NCBI GenBank assembly: GCA_902634885.1
Contig: CACPLR010000005.1
Coordinates: forward strand, 44,225 to 108,224
Reading direction: 5' to 3'
Origin: an uncultured Pelagibacteraceae bacterium
GTDB taxonomy: Bacteria > Pseudomonadota > Alphaproteobacteria > Pelagibacterales > Pelagibacteraceae
Length of the DNA stretch: 64,000 bases
Made by a program: the position numbers and the translations under genes
Shown: in pieces, positions 1-9,287 of the stretch
Layout: every line of letters starts with the position of its first letter
Numbering within the stretch: position 1 is the stretch's first letter
The notes under the pieces: generated by a model
Databases searched by the model: none
Told to the model about the DNA's origin: nothing
Seen by the model: only the letters and a program-made list of their open reading frames with translations

Positions 1-477
1 ATTAACCAAAGCTTTCCTCATGAGACACCAATAGTCAAAACAGATGTAAAGTTAAACGCTGATACATTTGATGATAATGCTAAAAAAGAATTTTTAAAAG
101 GTGCTCAAATTGCTTACGAAACGATTGTCACAAGTTTTTCCGAAGGAAAACTAAAAGATATTAAATCTTTGTTGGGTAAAGAAGTTTATGATCAATTTGA
201 TCAAGCAGTAAAGGATAGAAAATTAAAAAATCTATCCTCTAGCACTACTTTTATAGGAATTAACTCTGCGGAAATTAAAAATCATGAACAAAATAAAAAT
301 ATGCTAGAGGTAACCGTTGAGTTTGTAAGTGAAATCATTTCACATATTAAGGATAAAGAAAACAAAACAGTTTCAGGAGATCCAGAGAAAATAAAAAAAG
401 TTCATGATATTTGGAAATTTTCTAAAGATAGTAGATCTGTAAATCCAAATTGGGTACTAATTGATACCCAAGCTTAA
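1..477 (+). CDS. Tim44-like domain protein, 5'-truncated by window edge
   Basis: The reading frame is open from base 1. The ORF track starts only at an internal TTG (169), but the upstream codons read continuously (about 56 more residues), so the true start lies before the window. The visible 158 residues resemble the Tim44/TimA C-terminal domain: an AYETIVTSFSEG-type helix, then KDIKSLLGKEVYDQF, a beta-strand region with VEFVSEI, and a closing HDIWKFSKD...NWVLIDTQ. Family knowledge: bacterial Tim44-like proteins are membrane-associated adaptors, often with an N-terminal membrane anchor that would be in the missing part. The stop abuts the TTG start of the Smr gene with no gap, so the two are probably co-translated. 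Confidence 0.75.
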   Translation: MNQSFPHETPIVKTDVKLNADTFDDNAKKEFLKGAQIAYETIVTSFSEGKLKDIKSLLGKEVYDQFDQAVKDRKLKNLSSSTTFIGINSAEIKNHEQNKNMLEVTVEFVSEIISHIKDKENKTVSGDPEKIKKVHDIWKFSKDSRSVNPNWVLIDTQA

Positions 478-894
478 TTGACAAAAAAACTTTCAGATAA
501 AGATAAAAAGGACTGGCAAAATTTCCTAGATACCTCAGAAAAATTAGACAACAAAGATAAAGACACTTTAGATCACCAGAATAGAATTGGAGAGAAAGTT
601 ATAGATCTTCATGGATTTACTCTTGAGGTTGCAAATAAAAAAGTTTCTGAATTTATCCAATATTGTTATGATCAAAATGTAATAAAAATAAATATAATAA
701 CTGGTAAGGGACTTAGATCAAAAAATTTAGACGATCCATATCAATCTAAAGATTTAAGTATACTGAAGTACTCTGTTCCTAACTACATCAAAGATAGTCC
801 TCACCTTATGTCAAAAATTATCAAAATTGATCAGCAAGCAGTTGATAGTCCATCAAAAGGAAATTTTGAGATTTACTTAAAAAAGAAGTTATAA
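478..894 (+). CDS. Smr domain protein
   Basis: A 138-aa protein with a charged N-terminal helix (residues 1-40) and a C-terminal Smr domain showing the hallmark [12 protein letters not shown] (DLHG motif near residue 43) and INIITGKG (the TGxG-type loop). Smr domains, also found at the C-terminus of MutS2, are nucleic-acid-binding or nicking modules. The cellular role of small stand-alone Smr proteins is poorly defined. The start is the TTG that directly follows the TAA of the Tim44-like gene; no ATG lies near the N-terminus. The 3' end overlaps the convergent hslU by 6 bp. Confidence 0.85.
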   Translation: MTKKLSDKDKKDWQNFLDTSEKLDNKDKDTLDHQNRIGEKVIDLHGFTLEVANKKVSEFIQYCYDQNVIKINIITGKGLRSKNLDDPYQSKDLSILKYSVPNYIKDSPHLMSKIIKIDQQAVDSPSKGNFEIYLKKKL

Positions 895-2256
895 AATAAA
901 CTTAGAAAGATCGGTATCTTTTACCAATTCTCCAATATTTTTCTTAATATATTTAGAATCTACTGTTATTTTTTCACCAGCTCTATCTGTAGCTGTAAAA
1001 CTAATCTCATCTAGTACTCTTTCGATAATGGTATGAAGACGTCTTGCACCAATATTTTCAACGGTTGTATTAACTTCGCTTGCAATATTAGCAATGGTAT
1101 TAATACCGTCGTCTGTAAATTCAAGGTCTACATTTTCAGTTTTTAAAAGTGCCTTGTACTGTTTTATCAAACTGTTATCTGGTTCTTTCAAAATTCTTTT
1201 AAAATCATCACTGTTTAGTGCATCAAGCTCAACTCTAATTGGAAGTCTTCCTTGAAGTTCCGGTAAAAGGTCAGATGGTTTTGCTAACTGGAATGCTCCT
1301 GATGCAATAAATAAAATATGATCGGTTTTAATAGGACCATATTTTGTACTTACTGTTGTTCCTTCAATCAAAGGTAATAGGTCTCTTTGAACCCCTTCTC
1401 TTGAAACATCCCCTCCAACACGATCAGTTCTAGCTGAAATTTTGTCTATCTCATCTAAAAATACGATACCATTATTTTCTGTTGAATTTTTTGCAGCTTT
1501 AATAATTTTATCTTGCTCAATTAATTTATCAGACTCTTCATTGATTAAAATTTCATGAGACTCTTTTACACTCATTTTCTTCTTTTTTGGTTTTTGCCCC
1601 ATAGATTTTCCTAAAACATCTGAAATATTTATCATCCCAACGTTTGCACCTGGCATTCCTGGTATTTCAAAAGATGGCATTTGGTTACTTTCTGCAACAG
1701 CGATTTCAATTTCATTGTCATCTAAATCTCCATCTCTTAACCTTTTTCTAAAACTTTCTCTGGTAGCAACACTTGCTTTGTTGCCGACTAATGCGTCTAA
1801 AACTCTTTCTTCAGCTAACTTTTGTGCTTGCGCGTGGACTTCTTTTCTTTTTTTTACCTTTTCCATTGAAATGGCGATCTCTAACAAATCCCTTACAATT
1901 TGTTCCACATCTCTTCCAACATAACCTACTTCTGTAAATCTTGTTGCTTCAACTTTTACAAAGGGAGCTTCAGCAAGCTTTGATAGTCTTCTTGAAATTT
2001 CTGTTTTACCAACTCCTGTTGGACCAATCATAAGTATATTTTTGGGTAAAACTTCATCTTTCATATCTCCAGATAAAGCCTGTCTTCTCCATCTATTTCT
2101 TAATGCTATAGCTACCGCTCTTTTTGCTTTGTTCTGTCCGACAACAAATCTATCTAACTCTGAAACAATTTCTCTTGGGGAAAGTGAATTTTCAATAGTT
2201 GAATTTTCTTTTGCAACCTTTTCTTTTGGAAATGTAGTTACGTTAGTTTTTTCCAT
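889..2256 (-). CDS. hslU: HslU, ATPase subunit of the HslUV protease
   Basis: AAA+ unfoldase (455 aa, normal length) that recognises, unfolds and feeds cytoplasmic substrates into HslV. Visible motifs: [17 protein letters not shown] at the N-terminus, Walker A GPTGVGKT (residues 78-85), the GYVGRD pore loop (about 111-116), the charged I-domain (about 120-250), Walker B VFLDEID (265-271), the GRLPIRVEL sensor region, and a C-terminal LSKFIL tail of the kind that docks on HslV. It lies one base after hslV, which indicates an operon, and shares its last 6 bp with the convergent Smr gene. Confidence 0.98.
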   Translation of the reverse strand: MEKTNVTTFPKEKVAKENSTIENSLSPREIVSELDRFVVGQNKAKRAVAIALRNRWRRQALSGDMKDEVLPKNILMIGPTGVGKTEISRRLSKLAEAPFVKVEATRFTEVGYVGRDVEQIVRDLLEIAISMEKVKKRKEVHAQAQKLAEERVLDALVGNKASVATRESFRKRLRDGDLDDNEIEIAVAESNQMPSFEIPGMPGANVGMINISDVLGKSMGQKPKKKKMSVKESHEILINEESDKLIEQDKIIKAAKNSTENNGIVFLDEIDKISARTDRVGGDVSREGVQRDLLPLIEGTTVSTKYGPIKTDHILFIASGAFQLAKPSDLLPELQGRLPIRVELDALNSDDFKRILKEPDNSLIKQYKALLKTENVDLEFTDDGINTIANIASEVNTTVENIGARRLHTIIERVLDEISFTATDRAGEKITVDSKYIKKNIGELVKDTDLSKFIL

Positions 2257-2257
2257 T

Positions 2258-2773
2258 TTATATTTTCTCCATACTTAAGTTGTCATTTGTAAAAACACAT
2301 ATTTCAGATGCAACTTTGATAGCTTTTTTTGCTATATCCTCAGCAGATTTATCACCATCCATTAATACTTTCGCAGCTGCTAAAGCATAATTTCCACCTG
2401 AACCAATTCCAATGACATCTCCTTCTGGCTCTAAAACATCTCCAGTACCAGAAATAATAAAACTTTTTTCTTTATCAGCTATAGCCATTAATGCTTCAAG
2501 TCTTCTTAAATATTTATCAGTTCTCCAATCTTTAGCTAGTTCGACAGCAGCTCTTGTTAAATTGCCCGCATGTTTTTCTAACTTAGACTCTAATCTTTCA
2601 AATAATGTAAGTGCGTCAGCTGTTGATCCGGCAAATCCAGCGATCACATTTCTTTTCTCAATCTTTCTGACTTTGTTAGCAGTTTTTTTAATTACAGTGT
2701 TTCCCATACTGACCTGTCCGTCACTTGCAACTACTACATCATTATTTTTTCTAACCAAAACTATTGTTGTCAT
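2258..2773 (-). CDS. hslV: HslV, proteolytic subunit of the HslUV protease
   Basis: Threonine peptidase of the proteasome beta-subunit fold. The sequence starts [10 protein letters not shown], so removal of Met exposes the catalytic Thr1. The conserved [29 protein letters not shown] and [13 protein letters not shown] segments are all present. At 171 aa it is close to the usual 175-185. It is the first gene of the hslV-hslU operon, transcribed away from hisB across a 91-bp AT-rich divergent spacer. Together with HslU it forms the two-component cytoplasmic ATP-dependent protease. Confidence 0.98.
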   Translation of the reverse strand: MTTIVLVRKNNDVVVASDGQVSMGNTVIKKTANKVRKIEKRNVIAGFAGSTADALTLFERLESKLEKHAGNLTRAAVELAKDWRTDKYLRRLEALMAIADKEKSFIISGTGDVLEPEGDVIGIGSGGNYALAAAKVLMDGDKSAEDIAKKAIKVASEICVFTNDNLSMEKI

Positions 2774-2824
2774 GCACTATAAATGGATACTAAATTTGAT
2801 AGTTCAAGCCCAGGTTTAGTATTA

Positions 2825-2853
2825 TTGCCATAATTGAATTATATATATATACC
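2825..2853 (+). promoter_or_regulatory. Possible promoter of the his operon
   Basis: TTGCCA (2825-2830) followed by a TATATATATA tract ending TATACC at 17-bp spacing resembles a sigma70-type promoter about 12 bp before the hisB ATG. The alternating TA run is striking in the 91-bp divergent spacer. No Shine-Dalgarno sequence is evident before hisB. This is a pattern match only, and low complexity makes such matches frequent in AT-rich DNA. Confidence 0.35.
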
Positions 2854-2864
2854 TCTTTAAAATT

Positions 2865-3455
2865 ATGAAGCGTAAAGCAAAAATAAGCAGAAAGACAAAA
2901 GAAACCAACATCAATGTTGAACTTAACATAGATGGAAAAGGTAAATACAAAGTTGACACAGGCATCGGATTTTTAGATCACATGCTTGAACAACTATCAA
3001 AGCACTCTTCAATGGATATGAATATAAAAGCCAAGGGTGATACACACATTGATCTTCATCACACTACAGAGGATACGGGTATTGCAATCGGTGAATGTTT
3101 AAAAAAAGCATCAAAAAAGTTTGTTGGAATTAAAAGATATGCGCACGCAATGATACCAATGGATGAAACACTTACTCGAGTTGCAATCGATGTATCAAAT
3201 AGACCTTACTTAATTTGGAAAGTGAAATTAAAAGTCGAAAAGCTTGGAGAAATGGATACAGAGCTTTTCAAAGAGTGGTTTCAAGCTTTTTCACAAGCAG
3301 CTGGAATTACTTTACACGTTGAAAATATTTATGGTGATAATAGTCACCACATAATAGAATCTTGTTTTAAAGGCTTAGCAAGATCTTTAAGAGCTGCATT
3401 GGAAATGGACCCAAGGAACAAAACTACTATTCCATCCACTAAAGGCTCTTTATAA
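2865..3455 (+). CDS. hisB: Imidazoleglycerol-phosphate dehydratase
   Basis: Catalyses dehydration of imidazole-glycerol phosphate to imidazole-acetol phosphate in histidine synthesis. It is a 196-aa monofunctional enzyme (no N-terminal phosphatase domain), typical of alphaproteobacteria. Two internal repeats carry the metal-binding His/Glu clusters: [23 protein letters not shown] and, in the second half, [16 protein letters not shown]. It opens the operon hisB-hisH-OMP-hisA-hisF-hisE, with hisH starting 5 bp after its stop. Confidence 0.97.
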   Translation: MKRKAKISRKTKETNINVELNIDGKGKYKVDTGIGFLDHMLEQLSKHSSMDMNIKAKGDTHIDLHHTTEDTGIAIGECLKKASKKFVGIKRYAHAMIPMDETLTRVAIDVSNRPYLIWKVKLKVEKLGEMDTELFKEWFQAFSQAAGITLHVENIYGDNSHHIIESCFKGLARSLRAALEMDPRNKTTIPSTKGSL

Positions 3456-3460
3456 AATTA

Positions 3461-4087
3461 ATGAATGTTACAATTGTTGACTATAACTCAGGCAATATAA
3501 GCTCAGTAATTAATTCTTTCACTGAAGTTGCAAAAGATAGAGTTAATTTAGAAGTAACATCAGATTTAAAAAAAATTAAATCAAGTGATAAAGTCGTGTT
3601 ACCAGGACAAGGCTCATTTAAGAGCTGCATAGACGCTTTAAACAGCATAAATGGTCTAACAGATACTTTAGATGAGCTTGTGATAAATAAAAAAAAACCA
3701 CTTTTTGGAATATGTGTGGGATTACAGATGTTTGCTAATGTTGGCTATGAAGAAACAGAAACAAAAGGACTTGGATGGATACCTGGAAAAGTATCAAAAA
3801 TCGATAACAAAAATGGAAAATATAAACTTCCACATATTGGTTGGAACCAAATAAATATTGTTAAGGATAGCAAAATTTTTAAAAATATAGAAAATAATTC
3901 ACATATGTACTTTGTACATAGCTATGAGTTTATACCTGAAGATAAAAATGTTATTTCAGCAACAACAGATTATTCTTCAAACATCGTTTGTTCAGTTGAA
4001 AAAGAAAATATTTTTGGAACCCAATTTCATCCTGAAAAGAGTGATAAAATTGGCCTTAAAATAATTGAAAATTTTATGAGACTTTAA
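3461..4087 (+). CDS. hisH: Imidazole glycerol phosphate synthase, glutamine amidotransferase subunit
   Basis: Class I glutaminase that supplies ammonia to HisF in the IGP synthase heterodimer. The N-terminus has the family MNVTIVDYNSGNISSV. The catalytic Cys lies in LFGICVGLQMF (Cys85) and the His/Glu pair in FHPEKS near the C-terminus. Its 208 aa is normal. It lies directly after hisB. Its partner gene hisF is not adjacent, because an outer-membrane-type gene and hisA intervene. Confidence 0.97.
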   Translation: MNVTIVDYNSGNISSVINSFTEVAKDRVNLEVTSDLKKIKSSDKVVLPGQGSFKSCIDALNSINGLTDTLDELVINKKKPLFGICVGLQMFANVGYEETETKGLGWIPGKVSKIDNKNGKYKLPHIGWNQINIVKDSKIFKNIENNSHMYFVHSYEFIPEDKNVISATTDYSSNIVCSVEKENIFGTQFHPEKSDKIGLKIIENFMRL

Positions 4088-4093
4088 TAAAAC

Positions 4094-4708
4094 ATGTCTA
4101 TGAAAAAAATATCTTTTTTGTTTATAATGATATTATTTTCAACGTCAGCATTATCCAAAGATTATTATTTTATAACCGGTATTAACAATAATAAAATTGA
4201 AACTGGTATAACTGTAAGCACAGCTTCTTTAGATGAAGATGATGATGATATGTTCTTCACTATTGGATATAATTATTCAGACAATCTAGGAATAGATATT
4301 TCCTTTTTTGAAACTGGAGATGCAACACTGTCTGGAGACAATGGCGATAGATTCACTCTCGAAGGGACTGAATATGAGTTTATAGTAAATAATGCTAAAA
4401 TATCAGTTTCTTCAGAAAACATAGCTATTGGTTTGAGGCCAAAAGCAAAATTTTCAGAGGAGTTAGATGTGTTCGGTAGAATAGGATATCATTTCTATGA
4501 GGCAACAGCCTCTGCCTCTGGCGATGGTATAACAACAGCATCACTTACTGATGATGACAGTTCAGACTTTTTCTACGGTTTTGGATTAAGTTATAAAGTT
4601 GATAATTTTTACTTGAATGTTGGTTTGGAGTATTATCAATTAGATTATGATTACATAGATGAAATAAAAACTGAATTTATTTCAATCGGTTTTATTTCTG
4701 AATTTTAA
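4094..4708 (+). CDS. Outer-membrane beta-barrel protein inside the his operon
   Basis: A 204-aa protein with an N-terminal signal peptide (MKKISFLFIMILFSTSALS; start ATG 4094 or in-frame ATG 4100). Alternating hydrophobic/polar strands follow (ITGINNNKIETGITVST, FFTIGYNYSDNLGIDISFFE, FYGFGLSYKVDNFYLNVGLEYYQLDYDY), and the C-terminus ends in Phe (SIGFISEF), as outer-membrane barrels do. This fits a small OmpA/OmpW-like 8-strand barrel. No enzymatic motif is seen. It sits between hisH and hisA with 6- and 20-bp gaps, so it is probably cotranscribed with histidine genes. Its specific function is not recognisable. Confidence 0.75.
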   Translation: MSMKKISFLFIMILFSTSALSKDYYFITGINNNKIETGITVSTASLDEDDDDMFFTIGYNYSDNLGIDISFFETGDATLSGDNGDRFTLEGTEYEFIVNNAKISVSSENIAIGLRPKAKFSEELDVFGRIGYHFYEATASASGDGITTASLTDDDSSDFFYGFGLSYKVDNFYLNVGLEYYQLDYDYIDEIKTEFISIGFISEF

Positions 4709-4728
4709 AAAAATTAATTTTATAAATT

Positions 4729-5454
4729 GTGAAAATTTTTCCAGCTATAGATATTAAAGATAAAAAATGTGTAAGACTAATTAAAGGAGAATTTGAGAAT
4801 AAAACTGAATATGGGATATCTCCATTTGAACAAGCTTCAAAGTATAAAGATTATGGATTTAAAAATTTACACATTGTAGATTTAGATGGAGCCTTATCAG
4901 GAGAGACTGTTAATTTGGATATTATTCAAGAAATAGTAAAGAAGTGTGATCTTAATATTGAAATTGGAGGTGGAATTAGAAACTTTGAAAGCATCAAAAA
5001 ATATACTGATGCTGGTGTTGAAAAGGTTATTTTAGGAAGTGCGGCTATTAAAGACAAAGACTTTTTAAAAGGTGCTTGTGAAAAGTTCCCTAATAAAATT
5101 GCATTAGGCCTAGATGCAAAAGATGGATATTTGTCAGTTTCAGGATGGAAAGAAAACTCTAATCTCCTAACTTTAGAGTATCTAAAAGAAGTAAATAACT
5201 TTGGAGCAAGCAGATTAATATATACAGACATCAACAAAGATGGAATGAAGCAAAGTCCTAATTTTAAGGAAACTGAGATAGTGGCTAATAATTCGAATTG
5301 TCCAGTAATAATATCTGGTGGGGTATCAAATATAGATGATATTAAAAAAGCAAAAGAATTAAATAACAAAAATATTGAAGGTATAATTGTTGGTAAAGCT
5401 ATATATGATGGAGATATTAAGTTAGACGAACTCTCAAAAGAAATAGATGCTTAA
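4729..5454 (+). CDS. hisA: ProFAR isomerase HisA
   Basis: A (beta/alpha)8-barrel enzyme that isomerises the ProFAR aminoaldose to the ketose PRFAR. The first catalytic Asp is in [14 protein letters not shown], the second in [12 protein letters not shown]. The phosphate loops IEIGGGIRN and VIISGGVSN are visible. It has 241 aa. The start is GTG; no ATG lies at the expected N-terminus. It overlaps hisF by 8 bp, indicating translational coupling. Confidence 0.97.
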   Translation: MKIFPAIDIKDKKCVRLIKGEFENKTEYGISPFEQASKYKDYGFKNLHIVDLDGALSGETVNLDIIQEIVKKCDLNIEIGGGIRNFESIKKYTDAGVEKVILGSAAIKDKDFLKGACEKFPNKIALGLDAKDGYLSVSGWKENSNLLTLEYLKEVNNFGASRLIYTDINKDGMKQSPNFKETEIVANNSNCPVIISGGVSNIDDIKKAKELNNKNIEGIIVGKAIYDGDIKLDELSKEIDA

Positions 5455-6199
5455 AAATAGAATTATCCCTTGTTTAGATGTTAAAAACGGAAGAGTTGTA
5501 AAAGGTATTAATTTTGTCGATCTAAAAGATGCTGGAGACCCAGTTGAACAAGCAAAGATTTATAGTGATGGTGGTGCTGATGAAATATGTTTTTTAGATA
5601 TTACAGCATCAAACGAAAATAGAGATACTATTTACGATGTGGTTAAGGAAACCTCAAAAAAATGTTTTGTGCCTTTGACAGTTGGAGGAGGTGTGAGAAG
5701 TGTTGATGATATAAACAAACTTTTAAACTGCGGTGCTGATAAAGTTTCAATAAATACAGCCGCAGTCCAAAACCCAAGTGTTGTCGAAGAAAGCTCTAAA
5801 AAATTTGGCTCACAATGTATTGTTGTTGCAATAGATGCAAAAAAAAAAGGAGATAAGTGGGAAATATTTACTCATGGTGGTAGAAAAGAAACAGGAATTA
5901 ATGCAATAGAATTTGCACTTAAAATGGAAAAAAGTGGAGCAGGGGAACTACTTGTTACTTCAATGGATAAGGATGGTACTCAATCTGGATATGATATTGA
6001 ATTAATGAAAACTATTTCTGAAAGTGTTAATATTCCTGTCATTGCATCTGGCGGAGTTGGAACTTTAGATCATTTGGTTGATGGAATAAAATCAGGTGCT
6101 AGTGCAGTTTTAGCTGCATCAATATTTCATTATGGCACATACTCAGTTAATGAAGCAAAGCAGTATTTGGCTTCAAAAGATATACCTGTTAGGATTTAG
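5447..6199 (+). CDS. hisF: Imidazole glycerol phosphate synthase, cyclase subunit
   Basis: A TIM-barrel cyclase that uses HisH-derived ammonia to form IGP and AICAR. AICAR is returned to purine synthesis, where the PurH encoded in this window consumes it. Motifs: [16 protein letters not shown] with the catalytic Asp, [24 protein letters not shown] with the second Asp, and [12 protein letters not shown]. It has 250 aa. It starts inside the hisA 3' end and ends one base before hisE. Confidence 0.98.
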   Translation: MLKNRIIPCLDVKNGRVVKGINFVDLKDAGDPVEQAKIYSDGGADEICFLDITASNENRDTIYDVVKETSKKCFVPLTVGGGVRSVDDINKLLNCGADKVSINTAAVQNPSVVEESSKKFGSQCIVVAIDAKKKGDKWEIFTHGGRKETGINAIEFALKMEKSGAGELLVTSMDKDGTQSGYDIELMKTISESVNIPVIASGGVGTLDHLVDGIKSGASAVLAASIFHYGTYSVNEAKQYLASKDIPVRI

Positions 6200-6200
6200 T

Positions 6201-6473
6201 ATGCTTAAAATTTTAGAAGATCTCGTTACTCTTGCAAGAGAAAGAAAAAAGAACCCAGTCGAAGGATCTTATACTAATAAACTCTTAGAAGATGAAACTT
6301 TATCAAAAGAAAAGGTTCTAGAAGAAATAGATGAGCTAATTGAATCTGTTGAAAAAAATACAAATAAAATTCATGAAGCTGCAGACGTTTTTTATCATTT
6401 AATTATTTACCTCGAAAAAAGTGGAATCATGATAGAAGAAGTAATGAATGAATTAAAGCAAAGAAAGAAATAA
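6201..6473 (+). CDS. hisE: Phosphoribosyl-ATP pyrophosphatase
   Basis: A 90-aa all-alpha NTP pyrophosphohydrolase for the second step of histidine synthesis. The MazG-like metal motif EEIDELIESV and the HEAADVFYHLIIYL helix are clear. The ORF track begins upstream at 6132 inside hisF. I chose ATG 6201 because MLKILEDLVTLARERKKN is the family N-terminus and it lies one base after the hisF stop. HisE is stand-alone, not fused to HisI. Confidence 0.95.
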   Translation: MLKILEDLVTLARERKKNPVEGSYTNKLLEDETLSKEKVLEEIDELIESVEKNTNKIHEAADVFYHLIIYLEKSGIMIEEVMNELKQRKK

Positions 6474-7343
6474 TTGAAAAAAAAAAATTTATATAAATTC
6501 ATAATAATTTTTACTCTAATTTTTTATCCTTTATCCAATGTATATGGGATCGTTAAAACTTTTAAATATGGAAAAGGTCCATTGGTACTTAGTGAGGATA
6601 TGGCAAATTTATTAGAGTATTTTTTTAGCGGAGGTAGAATGGGTGTTTATGCAGAAAAACAATCAACAGCATGGTTCCCAGGTATTATAGTATTTGCAGA
6701 GGATGGATCGGATTTTTCTTATATGAGAAGACCAGCTCATGTAGATGCAAGCAATGTAGCTACAAAAAATTATGTTGGTATGGTTCTTAAAGATTGTCAA
6801 AAAAAATCTGGAAAAGAATGCTACTTGTTTGCAAGTGGTTACAAAATTTTGTGGGATAATGGGAGCAACAAAAAAAGACGAAAGCTTAAGAGAAAAGAAA
6901 TAAAAGCTGGAAAAACTCTTCAAATACTTCAAGAATTAGGATTTTACGATCCAGCATATTCTCAATCTTCAAGCAATCTCAGTGCTAGCAAACAAGAAAA
7001 CTCTAAATCAACAAATGATCAAGATAGTAAAAAAATATTTGTGTCGGGAGAGAGAGCAATGGCAATTCAATGGGAAGGTTATAAAGATTTAATAGTAGGA
7101 AATATTAATTTTAAAGTTTCTGAAAACGTTGGAGCTTTTAAACTAAGACTTCCAAAAAACGATGGAATTTGCAATGGCACCTATGCATTATCTGAAAGTA
7201 AAGGCACTTGGTCAATAATGTGTGATAACAAAATGAGTGCATCCGGAACACTTCAATGGAATAGCTCAGACGACTCAGTTACTGGGTCAGGTAAAGATAC
7301 AAATAATAAATCAGTGAAGTTCACTGCATCTGGAATAAACTAA
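6474..7343 (+). CDS. Exported protein of unknown function
   Basis: A 289-aa protein with a TTG start directly following the hisE TAA. Residues 1-25 (MKKKNLYKFIIIFTLIFYPLSNVYG) form a signal peptide. The first domain (about 30-155) is mixed, with a Lys/Arg-rich patch (NKKRRKLKRKE). A Ser/Asn/Gln-rich linker (about 160-190) follows, then a C-terminal domain with two spaced cysteines (ICNGTYAL ... WSIMCDNKMSASGTL) and Gly/Ser-rich strands. I do not recognise a named family with confidence. The linkage to hisE suggests cotranscription, not necessarily shared function. Confidence 0.8.
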   Translation: MKKKNLYKFIIIFTLIFYPLSNVYGIVKTFKYGKGPLVLSEDMANLLEYFFSGGRMGVYAEKQSTAWFPGIIVFAEDGSDFSYMRRPAHVDASNVATKNYVGMVLKDCQKKSGKECYLFASGYKILWDNGSNKKRRKLKRKEIKAGKTLQILQELGFYDPAYSQSSSNLSASKQENSKSTNDQDSKKIFVSGERAMAIQWEGYKDLIVGNINFKVSENVGAFKLRLPKNDGICNGTYALSESKGTWSIMCDNKMSASGTLQWNSSDDSVTGSGKDTNNKSVKFTASGIN

Positions 7344-7357
7344 TTTAATATAATTAA

Positions 7358-7855
7358 CTAACCATCGTAAGGTAGAACTCTTATTGTTTTACCAAAAATT
7401 ATTACAACTCTATCATTATTATTTAATTTTGTTTCACTACCTTGAACGATGGCAACATCATCTTCACTGTCATCAATATTAATAATATATTGATGTCCAT
7501 CATGGTTTCCTAACAAGGCTTCAGTGACATAACCAAGTGCAGCTCCACCTATTGTTGCATAAACAATTGCAATTTCCTCACATTTAGCCCCTGCGATTAG
7601 TTCTTTTCCACAAACCTGTGTACCTAAAAGACCACCAATCATTGCTCCTGTAGTAGCACCAATTAAACTTCCTTCACCTTTAACTTTTACTGGCAAAGAA
7701 GAAACAATATTTCCGTATTTAATTGATTTAATTCTTTGTGTATCTGATTTTTTAACATCAGTTGGATTGGTCGTGTTACACGAAACTAAAAATAGAGATA
7801 AAAATAAAATAAATATATATTTCACATTTATTTGATTAGATTTAAAATTAGCCAT
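7358..7855 (-). CDS. SlyB-like glycine-zipper outer-membrane lipoprotein
   Basis: A 165-aa protein. The signal peptide ends in the lipobox LFLVSC (Cys at about residue 26), predicting lipidation. The central region is a glycine-zipper helix pair (GSLIGATTGAMIGGLLG ... ATIGGAALGYVTEALLG), and the C-terminal strand region INIDD...NNDRVVIIFGKTIRVLPYD fits the SlyB/Pal-like peripheral lipoprotein family (PCP_ADR/glycine zipper 2TM). Such proteins sit in the inner leaflet of the outer membrane and influence envelope integrity. It is a single gene, convergent with the preceding exported protein. Confidence 0.85.
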   Translation of the reverse strand: MANFKSNQINVKYIFILFLSLFLVSCNTTNPTDVKKSDTQRIKSIKYGNIVSSLPVKVKGEGSLIGATTGAMIGGLLGTQVCGKELIAGAKCEEIAIVYATIGGAALGYVTEALLGNHDGHQYIINIDDSEDDVAIVQGSETKLNNNDRVVIIFGKTIRVLPYDG

Positions 7856-7890
7856 AAATTAGGCATTATATATTATTTATAAGCTTGCAT

Positions 7891-8298
7891 ATGGACGTTG
7901 TAAAATCATTAATAGAATATCACAAAATGGTACCTCATCCCGAAGGTGGACATTACGTTGAGGTATTTAAAAATAAAAATGTGAGTCATATTTATTTTTT
8001 ATTGGAAGGCCATGAACATTCTCATTGGCACAGAATAACTAAGAATGAAACAGTACACTTTTATTCTGGAGATCCTTTAGAAATATATACTTCCAAATAT
8101 GGAGAAGAGTTTGAAACTAACCAAATTGGGTCAAATAACAATTTTATTTATAGTATTGAAAAAAATACTTGGTTTGCAATGAAACCAAAAGGCAAATTCA
8201 GCTTAATTGGTTGCACAGTTGCTCCAGCTTTTGAGTTCGAAGATTTAGAACTTGCTCCAAAAGATTGGAAACCGTCTAAATTTAATTTATCTCTTTAG
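7891..8298 (+). CDS. DUF985/cupin-5 family protein
   Basis: A small single-domain cupin of about 135 aa. The N-terminal signature MVPHPEGGHYVEVFKN and HSHWHRITKNETVHFYSGDPLEI match the DUF985 (YML079w-like) family, and the C-terminus LIGCTVAPAFEFEDLELA is also characteristic. The fold is a cupin barrel with an unknown small-molecule ligand; no enzymatic role is established. The track start is a TTG at 7885, but the ATG two codons later (7891) is preferred. Confidence 0.88.
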   Translation: MDVVKSLIEYHKMVPHPEGGHYVEVFKNKNVSHIYFLLEGHEHSHWHRITKNETVHFYSGDPLEIYTSKYGEEFETNQIGSNNNFIYSIEKNTWFAMKPKGKFSLIGCTVAPAFEFEDLELAPKDWKPSKFNLSL

Positions 8299-8349
8299 AT
8301 GAATTAAGTATTCACATTTATTAAATCCAGATATACTTTTTTTATAAAA

Positions 8350-9285
8350 ATGAGCCATAAATTTTATAAACCTGCAAGATCTAGACTTCAAAGAAGTGAA
8401 TTGGCAGTACCAGGTTCGTCACCAAATATGTTTGAAAAAGCATTGAATTCTGACGCTGATTATATCTTTTTAGATTTAGAAGACGCTGTTTCCCCAAATG
8501 ATAAGATCACTGCAAGAGCAAATGTTATTAAAGCTTTAAAAGAAATTAATTGGAGAGAAAAAGGAAAAACAATATCTGTTAGAATTAATAGTTTGGATAC
8601 GCACTATATGTATAGTGACCTTGTTAAAATAGTTGAGCAAGCTGGAGAAAATATCGATACAATACTGGTACCAAAAGCAGGTACTGCCAGTGATGTTTAT
8701 ATGGTTGATTGTATGCTTACACAAATTGAAACAAACAAAAAAATTAAAAATAAAATTGGAATTGAATGTTTAATTGAAACAGCACTTGGAATGTCAAATA
8801 TAAAAGAAATTGCAAAATCTAGTGAAAGACTTGAAGCTTTACATTTTGGGGTAGCAGATTATGCAGCAAGTCTTAGAGCGAGAACAGTTGTTATAGGTGG
8901 ATTAAATCCTGATTATCCTGGTGATCAATGGCATCATGGTTTATCAGAATTAGTGATGACTTGTAGAGCTTATGGATTAAGAGCAATTGATGGTCCTTTT
9001 GGAGATTTTAATGATCCTGACTCATACATTGCTGCTGCACAAAGAGGTGCAGCTATAGGGATAGAGGGGAAATGGGCAATACATCCTTCTCAAATAGAAT
9101 TAGCAAATAAAGTATTTTCACCCCCAGAAGCAGAGGTGAACAAGGCAAAAAGAATTTTAGAAGAGCTTGAAAAAGCTGCTAGAGAAGGCAAAGGTGCAGC
9201 TCAATTAGATGGCAGAATGATTGATGCGGCGTCTGCAAGAATGGCAGAGAATATTGTTAATATAGATAAATTAATAAATAAATAA
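8350..9285 (+). CDS. mcl: L-malyl-CoA/beta-methylmalyl-CoA lyase
   Basis: A CitE-like member of the HpcH/HpaI aldolase family (311 aa). It reversibly cleaves malyl-CoA to acetyl-CoA and glyoxylate. Visible motifs: RSELAVPGSSPNMFEKA (CoA/phosphate region), DYIFLDLEDAVSPNDK with metal-binding acidic residues, VRINSLDT, and GIECLIETALGM with the metal-ligand Glu. The C-terminal LDGRMIDAASARMAE is typical of this lyase type. Two bases downstream begin the paired malate-CoA ligase genes, which supports a malyl-CoA substrate over citryl-CoA. A thioesterase-type malate synthase activity cannot be excluded from sequence alone. Confidence 0.9.
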   Translation: MSHKFYKPARSRLQRSELAVPGSSPNMFEKALNSDADYIFLDLEDAVSPNDKITARANVIKALKEINWREKGKTISVRINSLDTHYMYSDLVKIVEQAGENIDTILVPKAGTASDVYMVDCMLTQIETNKKIKNKIGIECLIETALGMSNIKEIAKSSERLEALHFGVADYAASLRARTVVIGGLNPDYPGDQWHHGLSELVMTCRAYGLRAIDGPFGDFNDPDSYIAAAQRGAAIGIEGKWAIHPSQIELANKVFSPPEAEVNKAKRILEELEKAAREGKGAAQLDGRMIDAASARMAENIVNIDKLINK

Positions 9286-9287
9286 TT

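Noticed and set aside
2412-2819. 135-aa plus-strand ORF opposite hslV
   Set aside because: It is antisense to a textbook hslV over its length and has composition typical of a mirror frame; no domain or start signal supports it. Similar shadows (for example 1715-1924, 4926-5369, 10040-10363, 34885-35154) were left out for the same reason.
6132-6200. Extended N-terminus of hisE as given by the ORF track
   Set aside because: The extra 23 residues fall inside hisF in another frame and precede the canonical HisE N-terminus; ATG 6201 is one base after the hisF stop.
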